A stretch of DNA of 64,000 nucleotides. Source: Ancylostoma caninum (taxonomy: Eukaryota > Nematoda > Chromadorea > Rhabditida > Ancylostomatidae). Positions within the stretch are counted from its first letter, which is position 1. Each line of letters starts with the position of its first letter. The notes under the pieces were generated by a model, which was not told where the DNA came from, made no database searches, and saw only the letters and a list, made by a program, of their open reading frames with translations. The position numbers and the translations under genes are program-made. The DNA lies in NCBI GenBank assembly GCA_037903475.1, contig JBAJFG010000015.1, positions 1,798,001 through 1,862,000 of the forward strand. The letters are read 5' to 3'. Below are positions 22,840-34,599 of the stretch, piece after piece.

Positions 22840-22847
22840 GTGCGTAG

Positions 22848-23770
22848 TGATCTATGGCTTTATGTAATGTTCCTCTCCAGAACGCTAATTCCCTCGAGAT
22901 GTCATTATGAGTCGTTTTTCACTCGTCTACTAGCCGACGCTCGTTCTGGTTTCTGGGAAAATAAAGCCAAAAAATCCTCCGTGTTTCAGCAGGCTCAGCA
23001 GCATTCTCGCAGCAACTTTACATGCTTCATGAATAGCTCTTATCAGCCCAATAAGCTCATGAAGTTGAAACGCTTACTCATTAATTTAGGCGCCTTTTCC
23101 TGCAGATACTACCACAGATTTTTTTTCTGGTGTGGTGTGTGACATCATAAATCCTGAACCGCTCACCGAAAGAGCATGCCTCGCTCTCTTTCACTCATGA
23201 TGTAATCGTTTTGGGAGACTTTCGCTATCCAAACAAGCACTCACTGGTTCTAATCTTCCCGAAGAAGAAAAAGTGCTGAGAGCATTGGAGTTTGGAGGGT
23301 CCATGAAGCAGGGGCGTGGCCGGCCGAAAATGTAAGCTACTAATATTGAAAATGACCCAAATTAAAATTATTAACTAAATAAACCGTTAAAAATGGGCCA
23401 ACCTAATGTTATACACTTTGTAGAGCCGTTTCGACAATTAACCATCGTTATTCTGTTCCACGTGCGCTTTTCAAAATCCGTCATCCCTGACAAGTAACTG
23501 CAACTGATACTAAGTCAAGGAAATCCAATTTCATGCACTTGCGTCTCGTTTCATCCCTTCATGGAAAATATTGATTTTTTGGAACAATATGGGAAAGCGA
23601 GAATTTGGAGGTGCGTGCGTCTACCAAATAGGTGGCGTAGACCAGCCGATATCTGCATGAGATTTGCTGCTATTTAAAGCGGATGTGTGTTGCTTGTTAA
23701 GTGAGAATGTTGTAGAAAATTAAGCGGTAATATTTAAAAATTCTTAAAGAAACAGATAAACTTTAGTTTA
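22848..23770. other. No gene identified
   Basis: Unassigned spacer. A 100-codon plus-strand frame at 22840-23142 begins inside the MITE end and has no recognisable domain. Confidence 0.4.
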
Positions 23771-25140
23771 TCACGTTTACCTGGATAATCTCAATGATGC
23801 ATGCGGTTCCCCTGACCTCTGGCTCCATCGACGCACGCTTTAAAGTCATTCCAGAGGTCGCACGTATAGCTGAGATTACCCAAGGTAAACGTGTTTGCAA
23901 CATCGAATTTACTCATTCCTCAAACAGGCATCGACACGCTTACCCTGGGTAATCTGAATAATGATCCAGGCCCATCATCGTGCAGTATACTCTAGCTGAC
24001 AATGTGCACGCACATCTCATGCAGATGCTATGCACAACCATGGATGATATTTCATACAGATCCCATGTGTTGGCTCAGGAAGCACGAAGTTTTCCCGAGA
24101 TTTGCACGACGCATGCACGTCCGAAACTTGGTGTGGAATCAGCGTCCACCGCGTTTTTTTCTTTTCGTTCCCTGGGGTAAGAATAGAAAGAAACTGATGG
24201 AGTTTATAGAGGCCGCATGCATCACTGAATTTACCTAGGGTAAACGCGTTATCTGAATTTTATTAGCTAAATTTACTCATTGTTTACACATTTACCCAGG
24301 TCAATCTCAATGAAGCATCTGGGCCTGGAAAAGCAGCACATATTGCTGATTAGTCTAGGTATTTTTGGCTTGAGGCTACCAAATAGTTTTCAACTATATT
24401 CAGAAAAAAAAAGAACGCTTAAGATTTCGAGATCTGTGACAGCAATGCGTGGGTTTTTTTTTTCAATTTAGCCAAAGTATAGCGTAGTTGTGGAAAAAAA
24501 CTTCTATGTAAGTATCGATTACCAAGGCCAGCATGCATCATTGCGTTTACCCAGGTTAAAAAAGCTAATGATTGTTTCAAAGCGGGGTAAGTCCAGGGAT
24601 AGTAACACGTTTACCAATATCAATGATGAATCGACTCTCAGTTACGTATTTGAAGCTATTGATTGACTGGAGGACGCATTCATTATTGAGAATACCCAGG
24701 GTAACCGTGCTGAAGCCGGTGTATACGATGTGCACATTTCTGTGGTCCTGACGCGTTTACCCTGGGTAATTCAGTGATGCATGTGGCCTTGGAGTAAGGT
24801 TAGACGCATTAAAAATAAGGCCAGCTCTACTAAATTAAATAATTATGTACCGCTTTTCTCATTGTAAGCAAATTTCGATTTCAAATGATTCGAATGAATC
24901 CTCTCTGAATTCTACATACCCAGGTGGTTAGAGTACAGAGAAACAGAGTTTGTCACAGAAACTTAGCATAAATACAATAAAAAAGCGTTACATAGTTATT
25001 TAAATTAGTAGAGCTGGCCTTTTTTTAATGCGTCTAACCTTACTCTAGGGCCATATGCATCACTGAATTACCCAGGGTAAACGCGTCAGGACCAAAGAAG
25101 TGTGCACATCGTATATCGTATACACGGGCTTCAGCGCGGC
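23771..25140. repeat. Cluster of ~115-bp palindromic repeats (CATGCATCATTGAG...GGGTAAACGCG)
   Basis: A ~33-base half-unit, roughly ATGCATCATTGAGATTACCC followed by AGGGTAAACGCG, occurs ten times in alternating orientation. Most copies form paired units about 115 bp long with GGCC(G)CATGCAT at the outside. Half-units start near 23771, 23869, 23938, 24215, 24288, 24532, 24607, 24676, 24753 and 25055. The last two sit in a larger palindrome with arms of about 135 bases (24708-24846 and 24996-25140) that also share AAGGTTAGACGCATTAAAAA and CAGCTCTACTAAATTAAAT. More copies lie at 32887, 33458 and 49999. They appear to be non-autonomous elements; no transposase was seen. Confidence 0.75.
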
Positions 25141-28100
25141 GTAATTGAGTTTTTTGTCTGTTTTAGGGTTTCTGTCTTCAATCTTTTCGCATTTTTTTTC
25201 TCGATAGTGCACCATGAGTGTACAGATAAATAAATAAATACGCTAGCCGTAGAACACCCCTACTGCGTAGTAACTTCTCCCCTTCTTCATGCACTGTAAA
25301 AGCCCTTGCATTGAAATTTATCCCACGTCGATCCGCGACGACAATACACTGGTCATCGCTGTTTTTCACCGCTACGAAGCCTGAACTAACAGAGCATTGC
25401 AGGGCACAAAAGCTCTGGCCGTAGATTGATTTTCAGTAACGACGTGGCTGTGTCGGTATTGTGTATATACACGTGGGCTAGTGTGGCAGTTATGAATTCA
25501 TAGCGGCCCTTTAAATTTATTGCCGTCTCACGTGTACGTTTCCCAACAAACTGCATTGCCTCTAACAAGATACGGTAAATTACCTACTCCATGATTGCCT
25601 GGCAGACGGTTTTCAACGTGTAGTTGTTAGTTGTACTTGAAAAAGGAAATGGAGCGCTGTATCCTAGCCCATCCCCATATCCCCTCCCCTCAACCATTCT
25701 TGTATGTTCGCAAATTTTCTTGCTACTTTTTTGTTGGCGGATTTTGCTGACGTCGCTATTAGCGCCGAGATCACCTCTGGATACCAAAGAATTACCGACC
25801 AACCTCTTGTTGTTGTTGTCCCATCTTAAGCAACAAAGTACAACATTTCTAACATTTTAGTCTTTTCATTCATCGCATTCTCACAGAACCACCCACTGAA
25901 TGGTGAACTAGGTATCATCATTCATTGAAGTGTTATTGAGAGTCTTCTCTTGTTCGTTTATATAGTGGAACAGGCTCTGGACCTCCCCTTGGAAAAACGA
26001 CTTCAATGCAACCAGGTAAATGAGCTTTCGGTAGCCCTTTTGCTCACTGATCGTCAAATTACTTCTTTATCTATGTTTCTGTTGCTATATCCTTTGTACA
26101 GCTAGTTCGAAACTTGCAAATTTCGTATCCACACTGGGCCAGGAATCAGGAAGCCGAATTAGTCTTGATGGAAATGGCATTGAACACAGAAGTGTCGATT
26201 CGCGGTCAAGTACTGTGCCTCCTCCTTGGATTCTCGCACGTACGCAGTAGGCAGAGCGGTGGATATCATGGACACCACACGAAGCGTGTCGATCTGATCA
26301 GCTGCAATAGTTCTGGATAACGATACGTGGGGGAAACGATCAGGCCAGTGCGAAGAAGATTGGATAAACATCGCAGGGCACTGACAAACCCCTCTTCCTG
26401 CCCGTCGGAGAGCTGCTCATCGGAGGGAAAGTCAGCGCACTTTGGAGCATTCAACTGAGCGTGCTTTGACGTTCGGATTCACGGTCCTTCAGGAATACCT
26501 AACCCGAACCTTGGAGAGAAAAATAATGGTGGCCGTAGAAATACGGAGACGTAACCCTCAACAACAGAGAGGAGCTGCGAGCGATACTTAGGTTGATCTC
26601 GTGATTAGAAATATAAACGGTCCTTCTCTCTTTCAATTCCGCGAATGTCTCTTTGTGTCCTCCTCATTGTAGGAGTGAGGTTGTCAGCTCTCTCGCACTT
26701 GGTTTTGTTCACATGAGAACTATGGGTAGCAGTCAGTGTCGTGCTTCGAAGTTTAAAAAAAACTTGATGAATATCTGGCAATTGGTTTTGTTATTGTTCT
26801 GCATGTCTGTAAGCTTGAGATGAGTATGCAGTTTATTGTTGACGTTAAGGTTTGAAGAAGGCTTTATTGCCGAAGGCTAGCCAGTAAAGGTGTACAACGA
26901 AGGAGTCTTCAGAAAATCACACAAAACATTTGAAGAAGCAACCAGGTGCCTAAAATTTCTTGGTTTCTTTATTCCTCTCACATTGTTATGCTACCTTCGT
27001 ACCTTTCGCTAATTTTATAAAACAAAACCAAAAAAACTAGAAATACCTTAATTCAAAATATCAGATTGTAAATCTAAAGTTGTTGTTCTTGATTTTATTA
27101 AGGTTTTTAATAATTATTTTGATCGTTATTCTTATTTTACAGGCTATTGCTTTTATTACACTGTATGAACGTCATTCATTAGGTAGAAGACAAAATCGTT
27201 TAGAGCCAACTAAGGTAAGTTTTATCGGGGTCACTTGAGCTAGTATTCATGGAAGCAGAAGTGAGCGGAACGGGGTTAACAGACCTATTTTTGCGTCCTG
27301 CGTCTCCTGAAATTACGCAGTCTATAGGATAACCAATCGCGCTAATCATCGCTGGTTTACTTGGTCAACGTCCCACTGGTCCCAGTCCTGTCCGTTTGGC
27401 CCAAGGTAGTCCCATCCTCCTTGAAAGGCTGTAGTCTTAAATTTCAAAGTATGTACATATATACATAATTAGGCTATCGCCCTAACGACGCGCCAGTTTA
27501 CACTTCTTGGAAAACAAGCCGTTGCCCGTTGGAAAATTATTAGCTTGCTGTCTCGTTCTGCTGAATTGCATGCAAGCTAATACGTAACGCGCCAGCAGGC
27601 CATTCATACATGTCAATTCGTTTTTCATAGCTTTGTAATGGAGCGTCGTTCGATTTTATGTGGTAGAGTCATATTGTTCCAAGACTACAGTTCCCCGTCA
27701 TGCATAGATACCTTAGATAACTTAGACAACCATCCCTCTTCGGTGAAGAGTTACGGCGTGGTCGGTTTCCATGGTGGTCGACCATTATTCTCTATTTTTT
27801 CCTGGTCTTTGAATGCATGAACTTGTCCTTAACAAAACATGGTTACCTTTTAAGTGGTCTATTTACACAGAGGTCTAGAACAAGTTAGAGAATGCCTCTT
27901 GGATGAACTGCTGGAATGCTGTCTCCGTACTTTGTTGTTTTTTTTTTGTCAAACGGACAATTGTATTTCCTCGACCAAATAGGTCTATAATTATTTTTAA
28001 TTTCAAATTTTTTCTGTGCCTAAATTCGTACTTTGGCTGTATTTTTTGGGAGTCCTTCACTAGAGAAAAGACGCAGAGGAGCAATGTTAAATACCCGAAA

Positions 28101-28560
28101 TCTACTAATAAACGTTGGACATGGAAGGGAAAATCAAGGGAGAAATAGTGCGCGTCGTATGAGACTGCAGACGATAAACAGTCAGCAGGCTAGCTGCAGG
28201 AGATATTGTAGACGGGAGGGGGGAGGGGGTGTACGAGAGCAAAGTGAGATCCTATCATCCAGATAGGAGCCGTCGAGCGGAAAGTTGGGTCATTATTTAG
28301 AAATTCGAACACATAAATGAATAATTAATATTCCATATTTTTACAGATAAATAGTAAATTTTTTAATGTGTATTGAGGAGGCAATGTTTCCTGATTTTCT
28401 TGTGATTTTTGAAGCTCGGCTGTAGAACGCATGCTGCAGAGTTTCTTGTGTTATGATCGTCACTGGGGAAACTCGTGCGAAAATTTCCCTTTTGAACAAA
28501 TTATGAATTCAGATGAGTAATGTAAATGTATTCTGGAGAATCTTTTAAAAATGAAAATGA
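25141..28560. other. No confirmed gene; two coding-like minus-strand stretches
   Basis: Minus-strand frames at 25386-25620 (LEAMQFVGKRTRETAINLKG, RYEFITATLAHVYIHN) and 26266-26454 (KCADFPSDEQLSDGQEEGFV) read like protein but have stops around them and no clear splice sites. They could be relics of transposon genes or of unrecognised exons. The rest is AT-rich and contains a second copy of the dispersed repeat (about 27300-27400). Confidence 0.3.
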
Positions 28561-31500
28561 GAATATAAAAGCTATGCTGAATTAAAATTCCCACCCGTTT
28601 TACATCTTTCCACCCCTTCCAGAGGAGTCCACGGTGGTACCCTGGAATAAATCGCTTCCATCTCTGGCCATTGATCTCCAGGCAATACCTCGGGATTACC
28701 CCGAACTCCATGAATAAGTGTGGCTTGGACCTCTAACATTGAGAAGCATGGTTGAATCTCTTCCTCAGTACTTCCCTTCTGCATGTGGAACTTATCCAGA
28801 CATTTCCTTGCTTTTCTCCCTTCATCCTCTGCGTCTCTGCCGCATGGAGGTTTTTCTAACTGAATCTCATGTCCTTTGCAACTCGTCCGTTCGAACGATG
28901 GGAACCTTAGCGGTTACGAGTGTGTCGATGTATGTATGCCAGTGCTCGCGAGTCTCATTACTCATCTGTCCTGCCGCTTCTCACCCTTCTCAGCTTCATT
29001 CACGCTAAGCCCCGCCCACTTTTCAGCTCATCTACAAACAGCTTTTTTCCATAGCACTTCTCTACTCTAGCTGAACAGCTGCCACTATAATCATTTTTTT
29101 GCGGAAAATCGTGCAAAATTTTGCAAAATATCGAGTATTGCGGATGTGACTTTGTTTTCCAACGCCGTTGTGTCAAAGCTTTTCCCGGGGTGAAATATTG
29201 AAACAACTGCACAGCGCAGCCCAACCACATGCCATCGCTCCGCCCTCTATTGACAATACAATTTAGCAAAAGCCACTGCCTATTCCATCATCTCATCCCG
29301 TGCTACAGCAATTTCGTGACAATGTGGGCGTGGCCTCCTGGATCGGCGGCTCTTTTGCTCCCTGACTCCCTGACGTAGGCATAAAATTTGCCTCGAATAT
29401 TGATTTTTCACCTAGTGCTTTGTCCTGGATAGCTGCTGGAAGCTGGCTTTGTCCACCGGATTTGACAATTAGTCAAATCGCCCTCCGTTAGCAATTTTAT
29501 AGGCTGAATTGGCAAATTGCCCAACTTGCTGCGCGGTTTGGGTTTTTTCCACGGCTGCTTTCACTGCACTTTTCCCTACTTTCATATTAGAATTCTTGTA
29601 AATCAATTTTTCCCGGTGGGCGTGGCCTCGGGCCTGGCACCCCGTCAAAGTGTCCTTTCCCCATTGTTTCCCACCGCGCTTAATTCATCCCCCAGTCGAC
29701 TCCGCCCACTAATTAACATAGTTCTCCGTCTTCTCTGCTAGTTCGTTTCCATACATTCATTGAATTCCTTGTTTTTGTGGGCGGAGCCAAAGCTAATGAT
29801 GATATAGATCATTTTTGCCTATAGCACTTAAGTTTGTCTATGTCCATTACTTTTTACCCCTCGGGAAAGTTTTGTAACTGAACCAGGTCAGAGATGCAGA
29901 GTAGAATTGCCCATTTAGTATCCGTAATAGATTGATGTGGTCGTAAAATTGCGTCAAAGCGCTTCGTTTCTCATATTAATCCAATTGAATCGTGCATATT
30001 TCACGGCTATTTCTGCTTTCCTTGTTTTTTGTATGGATTGGCATGGTGCCAAGAGACGCTCTGCAGCGCTGTACACCTCGAATCGAAGGTGGGCGGAGCA
30101 AATAGCAGAAGGAGACAGTGTTCTGAGCTGTTGCTGTTCTAGAGTGAAATTCATTTTAACCTCGTGTTATTTATATAAAACTTATGTATTTCATGCATCC
30201 GACACTTTATGTCACTTATTTTTACGTTTGCTTTTGTTAAGTACTAAATATTCTACATATTTTATCTATTTTTCCATAATTAATCCGTATTCCATTAACC
30301 ACGTTTTTTTTTTTCATTTTGGCTTGGAAAAATTTGACGTCTCAAGTCTGCCTTGCAGCTTCAAAATTCCCTTCTATTTTGTTTTTCTTTTCCAAAAACT
30401 GATCCATATGACATGCCTACTCAGAGTTGTTGGAAAATTATCGATTGGTTTGGTACAATCTATCAACACGACTTAAATATAAGGCAAACTTTTTTTCACA
30501 TGTGTCCTTTCTCCACAGTATCTGATTTCGCATCCGGAATTTCCTGGAAACCACTTACCGAGGGGGAGAGACGCAGAGTAAATGGCTGTGCAGAAGAACC
30601 GAAGCGTACTTTAATCTCTTACATGAGACTCGGGTTTCAAAGTGCTTGAATCCCCTAAATTTTGCCTTTTCCTGAAAATTTTAGTGGTAAATGCTCTTCA
30701 TATTTGTTCATGAGGATGAAAATGTTGTTTTATGACTTCTCATGGGCGCGCCTGCGGTCGTACCGAAGTCTTGTGAGGTCCTCCGCTGGTTCCGAGTCGT
30801 TTTGACGATAGAGACGGTACTTCTGTGAAGTTTTTGAACTGTTAGGCTTACTCTGGAACTTTCTCCATAATTTTCCACGTTTTCAAAATTACCATTTCGA
30901 AAATGCGCAGCGGTATAGTAGCAGCACTTGCTGGATTCCTACTGCTATCGCACCCCGAGTACATCATTAGAAAGGAACTGCTCCTTGCCGGGCAATTTCT
31001 CATTCAGCCCCATTCCTGTGTATTTTTGAGGAAAAAATTCATTCACACGTACTATCTCAAGTTCCCCAATTGGGATCAGTTTTCACCTGCAAAAAATTAT
31101 GCTAGTAGTGGGCGGAGCTTATTTGGAAACGTGAACATTGAGCATGTTCACGTCCTTCATCTGCTTTCCTCCTAAGGCACCTGAATTTCCTTCCGCCTTT
31201 GGTTGTTTAGCGATGTTTGATGTTTTCAAATTAGATAATTTGCACAAATTTTCACCCTCTAAGTTGTTTTCTCCCTGGGAGATTTGTTTTTGCGCTTCCT
31301 GTGGACGTGTTTTCCGGTTTAGACCTTTTAGGAGGACCTCCTCTCTTCCCTTTTAGAATCCGTAGAATCCGCAGGTAGAAGTGCCTTTTTTACGTGTTTT
31401 ATTGAATTCTGTACGAGTTTCCACCGCACTTATGCAATATTTTCAGTATATTCCTCGCTCTTACTTATACAACTACATTTCTCCAGAATTGCATATGCAC

Positions 31501-32886
31501 TTGCATATTTATTGATGTTCTGCACATGCCACGCCCCTTTTTTTTTTCTAGAAGAGCCTCTTCAGCTGTCCATGTGCACGCATGTGATGTCATCAAAATG
31601 GTCCGGCAAGGAGGCGTGGCCTGTCTCGTCCTCAATTCTTGTGCGAGATGCCTGCCAATTCAGCAATTTTATTGGTTATTTGTTGCTGCTTCTCCATTCC
31701 GTCGTGAAATATTGTCACAGAGAAGCGACGCCGATTCTGGACGAGTTTTCATGTCAAACATTTTTGTTTGGAATGTTCATGGATGAGTCGATTCGCGTAG
31801 TTGTAGTACTTCCTGCGATGTTCTGGCTGAAGAAAAACATTATAGCGGGGGCGTGGCCAAGGTGCAAATCTTTTCCGAACACCTCCGAACAGTTTATTTT
31901 CACAGCATGAAGAAAAAATTAAAGGGCCCAGGGGGCGGAGCCTAATTACAGTTTGTAGAAGCAATTTTGTACTCTAATTTTTTCATCCTATTTTTTCTTT
32001 CCACATTTTATTACTTTACTCCTCTCTTCATTTTACTTCCTCTCAAGTTGTGGGCGTGGTCTCGTCACATGCAGGGTTTTTATTTACAGTACATCTAAGC
32101 AGTCGGCAGCTTTATTACGTTCACTCATGGCGACGCACGTAATAAATTTTGGGAGTGGGCGTGGCATAGCCACGTACATATTTGGGAAGTGCAGTTACAG
32201 TACATTATCAGTAGCAGATAAGGTCTAATGTAACTTAAAGACAAGTGTACAAGCGAAGTGGACGGTCAGATGGGCGTGGCCTAAAATTCGTCGCCTTGTA
32301 CCCATTATATTTTGCACAGGAAAATCCGACGCACATATTTGGACCGCATTTGTGGGCGTGGTTTAATCCAAACCATCATTCTCTAGTTCCAACAAACTTT
32401 TACAGTGCAATAAAATGTGTTTGTGCCCACGTGACGTGATAAAATTCAAAATGGGCGTGGCTTCGTCGCCACTGGCATAGTCACAATGTTCTGCTCCAAA
32501 TATCAGATACCAAAGGCGGACGGCATGCGATTTTATGGCAGTTATTCCGGAGCATTGAACAGTTGTCATCTTTATCAGTTCATACATATGGTTGTCAGAT
32601 AATCAGTTTCAAGCACAATACCTTAGTTCACCGTCCTCTGTCTACTGACTTTTTTTTTGACTTATCAAAGTATCTACCAATCATTATTGATCGATTAAGT
32701 GAAACTTCCAAGTGACTGATGTTTATGATTTTTGTGAAGTCAATCTGTGAGTTGTTTCCATGCACTTCTCTTATACATAGTTGAAGACATTTCCCTGAGG
32801 CGTACAGATGGGCGGGGCTTATTTCGATCGCTGGTTTCTGCCTGGGCTGCTGGTAAGCTGATGGGCGGGGCTACATCAGTTACTTT

Positions 32887-33004
32887 CAGGGCCTGGATGC
32901 ATGATGGAAATTACCCAGGGTAAACGTGTTGCCGCGCGCATTAACGATGGGTAAATTTGTAGGGTGTTAACGCGTTTACCATGGGTTATCTCAACGGTGA
33001 ATGC
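32887..33004. repeat. Copy of the ~115-bp palindromic repeat
   Basis: Forward half ATGCATGATGGAAATTACCC then AGGGTAAACGTG, middle GATGGGTAAATTTGT, and reversed half ACGCGTTTACCATGGGTTA then TCTCAACGG. A lone reversed half-unit follows at about 33458-33490. Confidence 0.7.
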
Positions 33005-33279
33005 GGCTACTCTTCTAAAGGAAGAGGTAACCAGTCCTACATCTATCGACTTTGGAGGCTAAACTGGGGGTGTGCCTTATTCGCGTGTGTCCGATGAAGG
33101 TCTTAAATTTTTTTCTGGTTTTGCGGCTACTTTGCTTTCTTCTCACCCACTCGACCACACTAACCATGGACTAGGCTTTTTCTCTACAGGCTCAGTCTAG
33201 GAGTCGTCTTTTTATCCACATTCGGCGCATCTCACCTTTAGTTGTTCAGCGGTCAGAGACCAGAGGATTGAAAAAAATA

Positions 33280-33451
33280 TTAGGTTGGTGCAAAAATAAT
33301 GCGCTTTTTCATGCCTTCGATTCTGAACCGCATAACACATTTTAAAAGCAACCTTTTCCAGAAGCCTTGGAACCCTCGTAATCCGCAAATCTTTGGCAAT
33401 AAGGTAGATGTTCTCCGATCACCTTTATCCTTTATTTTTACACCAACCTAA
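33280..33451. mobile_element. Mariner MITE
   Basis: A 172 bp element with termini TTAGGTTGGTGCAAAAATAA and the inverted TTTTTACACCAACCTAA, flanked by TA on both sides (33278-33279 and 33452-33453). These termini are the well-known mariner (MADE1-like) ends. The interior is too short for a transposase. Confidence 0.9.
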
Positions 33452-34599
33452 TATTACGGGTTTACCATGGGCAGTCTCAGCGATGCATCCGGGTATTGTT
33501 TTTTTTCGTGTAGGGAACACTTTTGCATGCAGCAAGAACAGACCCTACAGGTACTGTTTAGTGCACTAGGAATACTTGGAGAGAAAGTGGGCGGTGCGCT
33601 CGAGCCCTGTGATTGGTCAGTAGGATAAACCGGCCAAACGCAGATTTCTACAGTTTCGCCCATTTCAGATATAACGTTTTACACCTGTTAAGGAACATAG
33701 GTAAAGAAACTGAGCAGCTCGTTTCTGCAGCCTGCATTATGTTTGAAGAGTAACAAAGCGAGATGGGTACGAGGGGCGTGTCTTTGGGCGGAACCACGGA
33801 GATTATAGCCAATAGCGGCCACTGGAGAGGAGCGGCAGATTTACGCTGTGATTTGCCTGGTCACCCTATACGCGTTTCGGGGCGGGGGGCGGGGGTAGCG
33901 GAGGTCCCGAAGCGATCACCCTTCCATATTTTCAAAACCAGTCCAAGCTATAAAAATTCGTAATTGATAGGAAAAATAAAGTTTTGAAGTCTGATCTTTG
34001 ACCCCACCCGACTTCTTACCTCATTTAAAACTTTTAATCCAATTTTTTTATCCCGTCTCGGCTTTTTTCCTTATTTGCTTGCACTTTTTCACGGAACATG
34101 GCGGGACGCTCCTATCTCAGCAGCACATCCGTGATTGAGTCATTCCGTAAACTAAAGAGTACGTCTGCACGCTACATGTCCTGGTGCTGCCCACAAAGTC
34201 AGTTCGTGTGGCCTTTCAAGTAGTACGCATGTCCAGCCTTAGAGTACTCGCCAAGTTCGATTACGCGACCTTTTTCCATTGCAAAACATAAGTTCACCGA
34301 ATTACTGACCCTCTCGGTTGGAGACGCAGAGGAGAGGGGTGGATTCTCGAGGTCTGCTCTGTATCTCGGCGTTCATACTTCAGGATGATGGTAAGATTAG
34401 CCAGATGAGGTCCCGTCCGGGAAACAGAACCCAGACGAGCGAAATTTTAAATATTGAGCTTTTGAAAGATTAAATTTGGGTTTTTTTTTTCGGGACGAAA
34501 AAGCATAATGATAATATCAATGCTAATATAATACATACATTAAATAATTAATATGTATATAATACACAATTTACAGTACTTCTTTTTCTTTTTCTCCAG

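Larger units (their letters stand above)
29324..33600. repeat. Region dense in GGGCGTGGC / GGGCGGAGC motifs, no gene seen
   Basis: At least 16 copies of a 9-11 base GC box (GTGGGCGTGGC, GGGCGGAGC or GGGCGGGGC) occur in 4.3 kb of otherwise AT-rich DNA. Examples are at 29324, 29616, 29777, 30089, 31109, 31612, 31849, 31932, 32052, 32156, 32272, 32352, 32451, 32811, 32861 and 33590. Nearly all are in the same orientation; only 29701 and 31528 are reversed. Open frames here, including a 179-codon one at 29937-30476, run through these motifs and AT-rich sequence and show no domain. Confidence 0.6.

Noticed and set aside
29937..30476. 179-codon plus-strand frame
   Set aside because: AT-rich, hydrophobic low-complexity translation crossing GGGCGGAGC motifs; no domain or splice context.
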